Below, in pieces: positions 19,954 to 28,000 of a stretch of 47,094 nt of DNA. The stretch lies in contig JANXVH010000019.1 of NCBI GenBank assembly GCA_025351765.1, positions 1 through 47,094 of the forward strand, written 5' to 3'. Position 1 is the first letter of the stretch; every line of letters begins with the position of its first letter. The position numbers were made by a program, and so were the translations under genes. A model generated the notes under the pieces. It was not told the DNA's origin and searched no databases. It saw only the letters and a program-made list of their open reading frames with translations. Source of the DNA: Pedobacter sp. (GTDB lineage Bacteria; Bacteroidota; Bacteroidia; Sphingobacteriales; Sphingobacteriaceae).

Positions 19954-21033
19954 CTATATATCTTGATCTATAGCAGACAGAAGTTTCAGTAGATCTGCTT
20001 CTGTATTATAAAAATGAAAGGCAACCCTGATGCCAGGACCACGTTGTAAACAGATAATTTTTTTTGCAAGGAGCTTTTCATAACACTGGGTATCCAATTG
20101 CAAGTTGAATAGAGAAGAATGCAGTTCCCCGTTTACTACACTCTTCGTTAATAAGTTCCTGTCCGAAAATTCTTGCTTAGCCCTGCTGGCGAGTTTAGAT
20201 ATTTGATTTTGGATAGTATCTATTCCAATGCTGGTTAAATAGTTGAGCGACTGGCACATTGTACCGAATGCCAGCGTATCTAAATGGCCAGGTTCAAAGT
20301 GTATAGCCAAAGTACTTTTTCCAGATAACATTGCTTCTTTAGGTGCAGGGCGAAATTTAGCGTCCTTAAATAGAGAGGCAGCCACCGTATCTTTTAATAA
20401 GGCAAAGCCATTCCCATAACCAGAAAGCATCCATTTATAACCGCTGCCCATAATTACATCCAGTCCGGAAGTTTCAAAATTAAATGCTTCAGTACCGCAA
20501 AATTGCGTACCATCTGCAACAATAAGTAAATCAGGGAAAAGCTGTTTAAGCGCCTTAATGAAATTGAGGCTAAGTTTTATACCACTAATATACTGCACCA
20601 TACTAAATGCAAATACGGTAGGTTTTGTTTCTTTAATTCTTTGAATCAACCTTTCCTCCAGGTTCTCGCCCATATCAACATATTGGCAGCTGTGCCCCCT
20701 AATTTCAATGGCATAATTTACAGATGGATAATCTTCTTGAAGAAGCAAGAAACGTTGACCCGATGGTAAGCCCTCCAAAAAAGTGTTAAAGCCAAAAGAA
20801 AAGTTGGGTACAAGAAAGGTATTCTGCACCTTAGATCCAAAGAAACCAGCAACATTTACTTTCACATCTTGCAAAAAATCTGCTTGTCTAGTTCTAAAAC
20901 CACTACCCGCCGTAAAAAATTCTAAATCATGATTGGTGCGCCAATGTACCTGTTGCTTAGAAATTAAACCTGAGCTGGCGGTATTTAAATAGGTGCAAGT
21001 ATCGAGTATCGGAAACTGATCTTTTAAAGACAT
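19954..21033 (-). CDS. PLP-dependent class V aminotransferase / cysteine desulfurase-like protein
   Basis: Fold-type I PLP enzyme of 359 residues. The N-terminal YLNTASSGLIS begins the fold. VADGTQFCGTEAF carries the PLP-contacting Asp, and GSGYKWMLSGYGNGF holds the Schiff-base Lys. RGPGIRVAFHFYNTEAD near the end carries the substrate-carboxylate Arg. It is shorter than SufS (about 400), and I see no conserved catalytic Cys loop, so desulfurase activity is doubtful; selenocysteine lyase-like or aminotransferase chemistry is equally possible. It stands alone, convergent with the GH38 gene. Confidence 0.8.
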   Translation of the reverse strand: MSLKDQFPILDTCTYLNTASSGLISKQQVHWRTNHDLEFFTAGSGFRTRQADFLQDVKVNVAGFFGSKVQNTFLVPNFSFGFNTFLEGLPSGQRFLLLQEDYPSVNYAIEIRGHSCQYVDMGENLEERLIQRIKETKPTVFAFSMVQYISGIKLSLNFIKALKQLFPDLLIVADGTQFCGTEAFNFETSGLDVIMGSGYKWMLSGYGNGFALLKDTVAASLFKDAKFRPAPKEAMLSGKSTLAIHFEPGHLDTLAFGTMCQSLNYLTSIGIDTIQNQISKLASRAKQEFSDRNLLTKSVVNGELHSSLFNLQLDTQCYEKLLAKKIICLQRGPGIRVAFHFYNTEADLLKLLSAIDQDI

Positions 21034-21094
21034 GTGGTGTATTAGATAAAAGCTTGAATAGCAAAAATAGCATATTCAAACTATATTGAAAACA

Positions 21095-22486
21095 CTACAA
21101 GGTTCTTGCTTTCATTTTTTTGGCCTCTGCCCGGGCATTTGTTAATAGAATTTTAGGCAGTTTTTGATCCGCAATTAAGCTAATGGCTTTATTTTGATTC
21201 AATAGCGCTTCATCGTAAAGGCGCATTCTATAAAAAATGTGGGCAAGCGTATCGTAATAAGCGGGGAGGGGGTCAATCTCAATAGATCGTTTACTCCAAA
21301 GTAAGGCCTTCCCTAAGTAGTTGTTGTTGGTAGTGCCAAGCTCGTAAAAGTTCCATGCAACCGTGTTCAGTACATTAGCTACATCATTTCCACTGGCCGA
21401 TACGGTAACCATTCTAGAAACTACACGGGTTACCACACGCTTTCCTGCGCTGGTATCAGGTGGAAGCTTTTGTTCCATCTTCTTTTTTTCTGAAAACTTC
21501 CTGATCATATCCAGCATTTCTTTGTTTTTAGCTATGGCCCGCTTTATAGAATCGGCGCTTATGGTCATGTAATGGGTGTCGTAGTAATAAGAAGAATTCA
21601 TAAAATAATTTGCTGTATCTTTTACTAATCTGTAATAATCAATCATTTTCAGGGTAGACTGTTTTTCTCGCTCCTTATAATTGATTCCCCAGGTTGTGCC
21701 GGTAAATTCAGAAGCTTGCTGAGCCATGTTGATATTTCTTGTTTTCAAAGCTTCCTGAAAAGTATTGTTAGTAATTCGATTGTTGATATCGATTCTTTCC
21801 TGTTCAGGTAAAGAGTTGAAAGCCTCATTGGCCACTTTAGAGTTGCTGTAAGCCAACTTATAAGCTTTTCCATAAGCAAACGGACCGGAATGCAAAATAA
21901 ATAGGATTACGTCTTTATCATTAAATTCCCTAATGGTAAGGTAGTTTACGTATTGTTCAATTAAATTGGCATTGTCAAAAAATCCACATTTTATGCGGAG
22001 GCCGATATATTCCTTTAAAAAATCCTTGCTAGTAATTCCATAACCGTATTTTTTATCGTATCCACTTATTGTTTTACCGCTTGCTAATCTGCTGATCACC
22101 TCGTTTGCAACGTCCAAATAATATGTTGAAGTGATACTATTCTTTGATGCTTTAAAAATCAATTCTTCATTAACATCTAAAAAAAGATAAGTAGGATAGG
22201 TGTAGATATTGTATTTTCCGATCAACTCTTTGCTCGCGTCCTCGCCCATTTTGATCATGAAATTAACAAAATGTTGATTATAAAAAGAAACTACCTCTTC
22301 GTTTTCAATCCCACTGGTAAAATAATGATCAACGGGTACTCCAGAAGCGTTAAAATATATAAATAAGGGGCGTTTGCTTGCCCTGCTCTTTTCTAAGGCT
22401 TTTTTATAGGTTTTCTCGTAGTTAATCTGAGCAAAAGCGAGTGAGTTGGTTAGTGTTATAAGGATTAAAAAGAAGAGCTTTTTCAT
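21095..22486 (-). CDS. Exported thioredoxin-fold protein lacking the CxxC motif, with TPR-like C-terminus
   Basis: A 463-residue protein with a signal peptide (1-19, AFA/Q). Residues about 24-140 read as a thioredoxin fold (RPLFIYFNASGVPVDHYF, then YPTYLFLD with the cis-Pro loop). The catalytic CxxC is replaced by Gly-Val-Pro-Val, so redox activity is not expected. The middle is helical. The C-terminus looks like TPR repeats (ALLWSKRSIEIDP, YDTLAHIFYRMRLYDEALL). This combination suggests a periplasmic binding or scaffold protein. It is divergent from the HAD gene. Confidence 0.65.
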   Translation of the reverse strand: MKKLFFLILITLTNSLAFAQINYEKTYKKALEKSRASKRPLFIYFNASGVPVDHYFTSGIENEEVVSFYNQHFVNFMIKMGEDASKELIGKYNIYTYPTYLFLDVNEELIFKASKNSITSTYYLDVANEVISRLASGKTISGYDKKYGYGITSKDFLKEYIGLRIKCGFFDNANLIEQYVNYLTIREFNDKDVILFILHSGPFAYGKAYKLAYSNSKVANEAFNSLPEQERIDINNRITNNTFQEALKTRNINMAQQASEFTGTTWGINYKEREKQSTLKMIDYYRLVKDTANYFMNSSYYYDTHYMTISADSIKRAIAKNKEMLDMIRKFSEKKKMEQKLPPDTSAGKRVVTRVVSRMVTVSASGNDVANVLNTVAWNFYELGTTNNNYLGKALLWSKRSIEIDPLPAYYDTLAHIFYRMRLYDEALLNQNKAISLIADQKLPKILLTNARAEAKKMKARTL

Positions 22487-22668
22487 ATACAGGCGTAAAT
22501 TTGGATGAACTCAAATATAGCTTAAATAAACATATAGGCTTATAGTAATCAAGGTTCCCACTGCTTCGGCCTTATTGCCATATTTGTCCCATAAATAAAC
22601 CTTTTAGTGGGAGACCCCTACCATTTGCATGGGAAATAGAAGATGAAAAATGATGTTATCTTTGGGGT

Positions 22669-23328
22669 ATGACTAGAAATACTGCTGTAATTTTTGATAT
22701 GGATGGCGTAATATGCCACACTAACCCTTACCATTCCCTTGCCTTTAGGGAATTCTTTTCAACGCGAAATTTGTCTCCAACCGATCAAGAGTTTGCACAG
22801 CATATGTTTGGTAAAAGCAATGGCTACATATTGAGTCACTTTTTAAAAAGACCCATAACTGGTCAGGAACTTTTACAACTTGAAGATGAAAAGGAAAGTC
22901 TTTTCAGAAAAATTTATGAACCTTATGTAGATCCTGTACAGGGGTTTTTAAAATTTTTCCTTGATTTGAAAAACAGCGGAGCTAAGCTTGGTGTTGCAAC
23001 ATCTGCACCAATGGCTAATCTTGAGCTGATTTTAAGCAAGGTGCATATTCAGGATTTTCTTGGTAGTATGCTTGCGAGCGAGGATGTGAAAAAACATAAG
23101 CCAGATCCAGAAGTTTACCTTAAATCTGCCTCAAATCTTGGCGTAACGCCGCAGCATTGTGTGGTTTTTGAAGATTCTTTTTCTGGTGTTTCTGCGGCAT
23201 TAAATGCTGGCATGAAGGTAGTCGGGGTACTTACCTCTCATACAAAAGAGGAACTCCCCCCCTGCAACCTCTATATAGACAACTATCATGGCCTAACCGC
23301 TGGAAAGGTGATACAGCTGCTTGCTTAA
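22669..23328 (+). CDS. HAD-superfamily hydrolase, beta-phosphoglucomutase-like
   Basis: Cytoplasmic HAD subfamily I enzyme of 219 residues. The nucleophile motif is FDMDGVICHTNPYH (Asp10, Asp12), motif II is TSAP, motif III is KHKPDPEVY, and motif IV is FEDSFSG. A helical cap (about 18-85) is inserted after motif I. The family includes beta-phosphoglucomutases and sugar-phosphate phosphatases; in this carbohydrate-rich neighbourhood a sugar phosphate substrate is likely but unproven. It is a single gene, followed by a pseudogene on the other strand. Confidence 0.88.
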   Translation: MTRNTAVIFDMDGVICHTNPYHSLAFREFFSTRNLSPTDQEFAQHMFGKSNGYILSHFLKRPITGQELLQLEDEKESLFRKIYEPYVDPVQGFLKFFLDLKNSGAKLGVATSAPMANLELILSKVHIQDFLGSMLASEDVKKHKPDPEVYLKSASNLGVTPQHCVVFEDSFSGVSAALNAGMKVVGVLTSHTKEELPPCNLYIDNYHGLTAGKVIQLLA

Positions 23329-23640
23329 AGATTTTCTTCTGTATATTTTTTAAAGTTGTCCATTATGCCTTGCTATCCTGCTTGCTGCACTGCTATGGAA
23401 TGCATATCCTCTGCTTCAAAATATTGATCAATTTCAGTTGTATGCTTGTTGGCCTTAAATGTACTCCAACTTTTCTATCGTCTCCTAAAGTATATTTAAT
23501 CAGTTTGTGTGTTGTGATGTCTGTATAAATGCCCTCAAAATCAAAATGCCTGTGTCCATTTGGTAATGTGCACAGAGCGTCCATGATTCCTAAACTTTTT
23601 CTATTGGTTTGTTTACCGTGGCGGTTACTGTGATAATCGA
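23325..23640 (-). pseudogene. SRPBCC / AHSA1-domain protein pseudogene
   Basis: Three fragments in different frames together make a broken AHSA1-like protein. At the 5' side (23640-23593) is ITVTATVNKPIEKV followed by TAG where the family has Trp, then ESWT. After a shift and a deletion of the middle comes FDFEGIYTDITTHKLIKY and TLGDDRKVGV (in the 63-codon frame 23584-23393). After another shift comes YFEAEDMHSIAVQQAG, a TAG where Trp is expected, then QGIMDNFKKYTEEN. Two nonsense codons, two frameshifts and one deletion indicate a dead gene. The family match is from memory of SRPBCC proteins. Confidence 0.8.
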
Positions 23641-23801
23641 TTTGTTTTTTTATCTATAATAAGAGAATGATTTATAACTGTAAAGATAGAAGACTGGTTT
23701 GAAAACAACCATGGTTATGAGCGACAAATTAAGGGCGTAATCATGACCTTATTTGGAAATTAAAATGTTATTACTAACTTAACAAGCACAAATTAATTAA
23801 A
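23329..23801. other. Region between HAD gene and DUF1080 gene
   Basis: This 473-nt gap consists of the SRPBCC pseudogene plus about 160 nt of AT-rich sequence before the DUF1080 gene. The latter must hold the promoter of the DUF1080-oxidoreductase pair, but I find no full TTTG/TAnnTTTG pair. A 10-bp palindrome AACCATGGTT (23707-23716) is present. Confidence 0.4.
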
Positions 23802-24503
23802 ATGAAACGAACTTTTTTTCTTTTGCTTTTTTGGGTAGCGGTTACTTCTTCTGTTTTTGCCCAGAAAGCTAATGTATTGACGAAATCAGAACGCAAAAAG
23901 GGATGGATATTGCTGTTTGATGGCGAGTCTACCAAAGGCTGGACTACAACATCGGGTTTAGAAGTCCCCGCAGGTTGGCAGGTAGTGGATAAAGCCCTTA
24001 AGGCAGTAGCTGATGGAAAAGGTGGTGACATAGTAACCACCGCTGAATACAGCAACTTTGAACTGAGGCTAGATTATAATGTAGCGCTGACAGCTAATAG
24101 CGGCTTAAAATATTTTTATACCAACTACCAAACGGGAGGCAACCTGGGTATGGAGTATCAAATTCTGGATGATGTATTGGCAGAGGATAATCAAAAAGCA
24201 AACCATTTGACTGGTTCTTTGTATGATATTCTTGAGCCTTCAAAACGGTTAAAAAAAGTATACCCCGCCGGAGAATGGAATTCTATTCGGATTGTAGCTA
24301 ACGGTAAACATGTAGAGCACTGGTTAAATGACTATAAAATTTTGGAATATTCTAGAGATAGTAAAGCGTTTGCAGATGCTGTAGCTTTAAGCAAATTTAG
24401 TAAAACCAGTCCGGCTTTTGGTAGCTTGAATAAGGGTAAAATCCTTTTGCAGGAGCATGGGGGAGTTGTATCTTTTAGAAATATAAAAATTAGAAAACTT
24501 TAA
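23802..24503 (+). CDS. DUF1080 (3-keto-disaccharide hydrolase-like) exported protein
   Basis: A 233-residue protein with a signal peptide (1-20, VFA/Q). It has a concanavalin-like beta-sandwich with family landmarks GWILLFDGESTKGW, YSNFELRLDYNV, NSGLKYFY, MEYQILDD, GEWNSIRI and GGVVSFRNIKIRKL. DUF1080 proteins (PF06439) have been shown to cleave 3-keto-glycosides made by partner oxidoreductases. Here the gene lies 5 nt before a Gfo/Idh/MocA oxidoreductase, which fits that pathway: the sugar would be oxidised at C3, then the glycosidic bond released by elimination. The signal places the chemistry in the periplasm. The natural substrate is unknown. Confidence 0.85.
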   Translation: MKRTFFLLLFWVAVTSSVFAQKANVLTKSERKKGWILLFDGESTKGWTTTSGLEVPAGWQVVDKALKAVADGKGGDIVTTAEYSNFELRLDYNVALTANSGLKYFYTNYQTGGNLGMEYQILDDVLAEDNQKANHLTGSLYDILEPSKRLKKVYPAGEWNSIRIVANGKHVEHWLNDYKILEYSRDSKAFADAVALSKFSKTSPAFGSLNKGKILLQEHGGVVSFRNIKIRKL

Positions 24504-24508
24504 GACTT

Positions 24509-25870
24509 ATGGAAAAGCGACGTGATTTTATAAAAAAAACGGGTATTGCAACGGCAGCACTTACCGTTGGAACAAAAATATTTGGTGGCGGTGCCTTTGG
24601 CTTCAACGCAAGTAGTTATAAACGGATTATTGGTGCAAATGATGCGATTAGGGTTGGCGTGATAGGGGTAAACAGTCGGGGTAATGGTATGGCTGGTGTC
24701 ATTGCTGGTCAGAAAAATACCGATGTTTCTTACATTTGCGATGTTGATTCACGCGCGATCCCAAAAGCCATAAAAACAGTAATGGATGCCAAACAGGAAA
24801 AGGCTCCTTTATCTGAAAAAGATTTTAGAAAAGTACTAGCAGACAAAGATACAGACGCCATATATATCGCCACGCCAGACCATTGGCATTCGCCGCTAAC
24901 CATTTTGGGCTGTGCAGCAGGCAAGCATGTATACGTAGAAAAACCGTTAAGTCATAATCCTCATGAAGGGGAGATGGCAATTGCGGCGGCAAGAAAACAT
25001 AAGGTTGTAGTGCAAATGGGCGCGCAGCGCCGCTCAGCACCTGTGCTTGCCCAGGGCATTAAACAACTTCATGAAGGAATAATAGGTAAAGTATATATGG
25101 CAAAAACCTGGTACACCAATGCCAGGAAATCCAATTTTCTTAAACCTGCCGAGGTTCCCTCATGGTTGGATTATGAGTTATGGCAAGGACCTGCACCACG
25201 AATGCCCTATAAAGATGGATTAATACACTATAACTGGCATTGGTTTTGGCACTGGGGCACCGGCGAGGCGCTTAACAACGGCACGCACGAAGTCGATGTA
25301 GCCCGCTGGGGATTGGGTGTAGATTACCCAACCAGAGTAAGCTCGATAGGTGGAAGGTATAATTATAAGGACGATTGGGAAACACCAGATACGCAATTAA
25401 CTACTATTGAATATCCAGGTGGGGCCACTTTGGTTTGGGAAGGGCGCAGTGCAAATGCCAGAAAAGTGGAACAGCTGGATAGAGGAATTATTTTTTATGG
25501 TGATAAAGGTAGTCTTGATACAGGTGGCGATAGCTATAAAATTTACGACTTAGATGGTAAGCTTATCAATGAAGTAAAATCCCTTATGAAAGAAGATGCG
25601 ATTGACGGGCGTAATACATCTAGTCCAAGTGTTGGGTTGGATAATTACCACGTAATGGATTTTCTTGATGCAATAAGGAACAATAGGAAGCCAAACTGCG
25701 ATGTAGAGATCGGTCACAAGAGCGTAGTTGCGATGCAACTTGGCAATATTTCCCTACGTGTAGGACGTGATTTAAAAATTGACGCCACAAACGGTCATAT
25801 CATTAATGATAAAGATGCACAAAAGCTTTGGAGCAGGTCGTATGAAAAGGGCTGGGAGCCTAAAGTTTAG
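24509..25870 (+). CDS. Tat-exported Gfo/Idh/MocA-family oxidoreductase
   Basis: A 453-residue NAD(P)-dependent sugar oxidoreductase. The N-terminus has a Tat signal (RRDFIKKTGIATAA), which implies export already folded with cofactor. The Rossmann motif is VGVIGVNSRGNG, and GKHVYVEKPLSHNPHEG carries the Gfo/Idh EKP lysine. The C-terminal domain contains NWHWFWHWGTGEALNNGTHE, typical of Bacteroidota and Planctomycetota members. It overlaps the retropepsin gene on the other strand by 11 nt. With the DUF1080 partner 5 nt upstream it probably forms a two-gene 3-keto-glycoside module. It lacks the features I would use to call GH109. Confidence 0.88.
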   Translation: MEKRRDFIKKTGIATAALTVGTKIFGGGAFGFNASSYKRIIGANDAIRVGVIGVNSRGNGMAGVIAGQKNTDVSYICDVDSRAIPKAIKTVMDAKQEKAPLSEKDFRKVLADKDTDAIYIATPDHWHSPLTILGCAAGKHVYVEKPLSHNPHEGEMAIAAARKHKVVVQMGAQRRSAPVLAQGIKQLHEGIIGKVYMAKTWYTNARKSNFLKPAEVPSWLDYELWQGPAPRMPYKDGLIHYNWHWFWHWGTGEALNNGTHEVDVARWGLGVDYPTRVSSIGGRYNYKDDWETPDTQLTTIEYPGGATLVWEGRSANARKVEQLDRGIIFYGDKGSLDTGGDSYKIYDLDGKLINEVKSLMKEDAIDGRNTSSPSVGLDNYHVMDFLDAIRNNRKPNCDVEIGHKSVVAMQLGNISLRVGRDLKIDATNGHIINDKDAQKLWSRSYEKGWEPKV

Positions 25871-26288
25871 TCGGCAATAAATAGAGCTTTAAGTTTTTAA
25901 AGTTTATTTTAGCCTGGTATTGGATCAAGATATCACTCCCGATTATTCCGCAGATATTGGGGTGTCCCATACTTTCATAAGTTTTGTTAACACCCTCCAA
26001 ATCAAGAGCAATCGAGTTGTAATTCTTTAATTTAACCCGTCCGATTTTTAATTCAGGTATAATTGCCTGCAAGGTGCTAGTTGTTGAAAACAATGTTGTT
26101 GCATGAGTTTCTTGCGTATCGTTAAGCGATACATATTTCTTGATGAAAGACTTATCAAACACCGATCTTGATGCACCGGTATCAACCACTGCAAATAATT
26201 TTTCACCAAAGACGACAATTTCCACCAAAAGGTGGAAACCGTCGTCTTGTAAATTTATTAGCATTAAGGGAACAGTAATTGTTCTCAT
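25860..26288 (-). CDS. Small retropepsin-like aspartyl protease family protein
   Basis: A 142-residue single-domain protein with the aspartyl protease motif VVDTGASRSVFDK near residues 33-45 and a flap-side GIIGSDIL near the end, the hydrophobic-Gly pattern of retropepsins. Such proteins work as dimers. No signal peptide or membrane segment is seen, so a cytoplasmic location is likely. It starts 18 nt after mdh and is probably cotranscribed with it. The 3' end overlaps the oxidoreductase gene. Substrate unknown. Confidence 0.72.
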   Translation of the reverse strand: MRTITVPLMLINLQDDGFHLLVEIVVFGEKLFAVVDTGASRSVFDKSFIKKYVSLNDTQETHATTLFSTTSTLQAIIPELKIGRVKLKNYNSIALDLEGVNKTYESMGHPNICGIIGSDILIQYQAKINFKNLKLYLLPTKL

Positions 26289-26306
26289 TAAACAGTATTG
26301 TAGCGG

Positions 26307-27245
26307 TTATATAAGTTTCATCTCCTGCAGCACATTGTTCATTGTGCGGACAGCATCAGCACTCCTATTAAATTGCGCTTGTTCATCAGCAGTCAATTTA
26401 AAATCTAGTATTTTTTCAACACCGTTCTTTCCAAGAATAACAGGCACAACTAAAGAGATGTCTTCTTGTCCGTATTCACCTTCAAGGTAAACTCCGGATG
26501 ATATAAATTTCTTTTCATCGCGTACAATACTTTCTACCATAGCTGCGGTGCCTGCACCCGGAGCATACCATGCAGAAGTTCCTATTAGTTTAGTTAAAGT
26601 TGCGCCGCCAATCATGGTATCGGCAACAACTTTATCTTGTTGCTCTTTACTTAGTAACTGGGTTACGGGAATGCTGTTCCAGGTGGCATGATTAATAAGT
26701 GGTATCATGGTAGTATCGCCATGCCCGCCTATTACCACAGCGTTTAAATCTGATGGAGAGCAGCCAAGCTCCTGACTAAGGTAAAATTTAAACCTTGCAG
26801 AATCTAGTGCACCGCCCATTCCGATGATACGGTTTTTAGGCAATCCAGATGATTTGAACGTAAGGTAGTTCATTGTATCCATAGGATTTGAAACAACAAT
26901 GATGATGGTATTTGGCGAATATTTTAGAATATTTTCAGTTACACCTTTAACAATACCTGCATTAATGCCAATCAATTCTTCCCTTGTCATTCCTGGTTTG
27001 CGTGGTAAACCTGAAGTAATGACAACAACTTCAGAGTCTGCAGTACTAGCATAATCATTGGTTACCCCCTTAATCTTTGTATCAAAACCAAGTAAGGCAG
27101 AAGTTTGCATCATATCAATTGCTTTACCTTCGGCAAAACCGTCCTTGATATCTAATAAAATAAGTTCTTCAGCTAATTCTTTTCTGGCGATGTTATCTGC
27201 ACAAGTTGCTCCTACAGCTCCTGCGCCAACTACCGTTATCTTCAT
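26307..27245 (-). CDS. mdh: Malate dehydrogenase (NAD)
   Basis: TCA-cycle enzyme oxidising malate to oxaloacetate. The 312 residues match the LDH-like MDH class. The Rossmann loop is VGAGAVGATCA, LLDIKDG holds the acidic residue that favours NAD, and GLPRKPGMTREEL carries the substrate-binding Arg residues. VVSNPMD, GGALDSARFK (catalytic-pair Asp) and GGHGDTTMIP (catalytic His) follow. A TAACTTCG near-match to the -7 element lies upstream. Confidence 0.96.
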   Translation of the reverse strand: MKITVVGAGAVGATCADNIARKELAEELILLDIKDGFAEGKAIDMMQTSALLGFDTKIKGVTNDYASTADSEVVVITSGLPRKPGMTREELIGINAGIVKGVTENILKYSPNTIIIVVSNPMDTMNYLTFKSSGLPKNRIIGMGGALDSARFKFYLSQELGCSPSDLNAVVIGGHGDTTMIPLINHATWNSIPVTQLLSKEQQDKVVADTMIGGATLTKLIGTSAWYAPGAGTAAMVESIVRDEKKFISSGVYLEGEYGQEDISLVVPVILGKNGVEKILDFKLTADEQAQFNRSADAVRTMNNVLQEMKLI

Positions 27246-27416
27246 ATATGTTTAATTTAAAGGTCTTTAGGTTGCCCGCATAAGCCTGCAAACAAATCCT
27301 TGTTTCCGAAGTTAGAAAATATGCTTAGTTAATGAAATGGTTTTAAAAACTTTATTTTAGATTATGGGTTTTATGATAAAGAATTTACATTTAATGCAAA
27401 TTAGGTTAGGGGGAAT

Positions 27417-27899
27417 ATGGATAACAAGCCAATACAAAAAGTAGATATCGTTTCTTATGCAGGAAAGTGGTATTCGTTATATTCAATTCCCACTTTAATG
27501 GACAAGAATTGGAGGGAAACTATTGAAACATATGTTATTCATCCTGATGGCTATTATGCGGTTTTTACAACCTATAAGCTAATTGCAGATGAGGAGAAAA
27601 AATACATCCGATCAAAATTATTTGTTGTGCGCGGAACTGGGAATGCAGAACTTCAAGCTCAGTTTTTCTGGCCTTTTAAGGTTGATTATTGGATAATCGA
27701 ACTTGCTGATGATTATTCTTATGTGGTGGTTGGGCATCCAAAACATAAGTTTTTATTCATTATGTCGCGCAAACCCACGTTACCTGAAGAGTTGCTTTCT
27801 CAGATCATTAACAGGTGCAATAAAAAAGGTTATAATACTTCTAAATTGGTTGCCCAAGACCATAAGTCAATTACAACAAAAACTATGGTGATCTCCTGA
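27417..27899 (+). CDS. Lipocalin family protein (Blc-like) without a signal peptide
   Basis: A 160-residue lipocalin. The first conserved region is YAGKWYSLYSIP, and the Blc-type block FFWPFKVDYWIIELADDYSY is followed by VVGHPKHKFLFIMSRKP. Bacterial Blc proteins are normally outer-membrane lipoproteins, but this start (MDNKPIQKVD) has no signal or lipobox, and no in-frame upstream start restores one. GGTTAGGGGG just before the ATG may serve in initiation. It could bind lipids or other small hydrophobic ligands in the cytoplasm. Confidence 0.85.
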   Translation: MDNKPIQKVDIVSYAGKWYSLYSIPTLMDKNWRETIETYVIHPDGYYAVFTTYKLIADEEKKYIRSKLFVVRGTGNAELQAQFFWPFKVDYWIIELADDYSYVVVGHPKHKFLFIMSRKPTLPEELLSQIINRCNKKGYNTSKLVAQDHKSITTKTMVIS

Positions 27900-27949
27900 T
27901 ATTTAAGTAAAAATCAAAATCATTCCTCAAACCACTTATTAAAATTCCG

Positions 27950-27957
27950 TATTTTTG
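27950..27957 (+). promoter_or_regulatory. -7 element upstream of dnaE
   Basis: TATTTTTG matches TAnnTTTG exactly, about 43 nt before the dnaE start; no -33 match is seen at the expected distance. Confidence 0.35.
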
Positions 27958-28000
27958 ATGAATCATTTGATTACCGAAGCGGTCAATTTAATAAATTCCT

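Noticed and set aside
23707..23716. Palindrome AACCATGGTT upstream of the DUF1080 gene as an operator
   Set aside because: A 10-bp palindrome without a second copy or promoter context is expected by chance in this much sequence.
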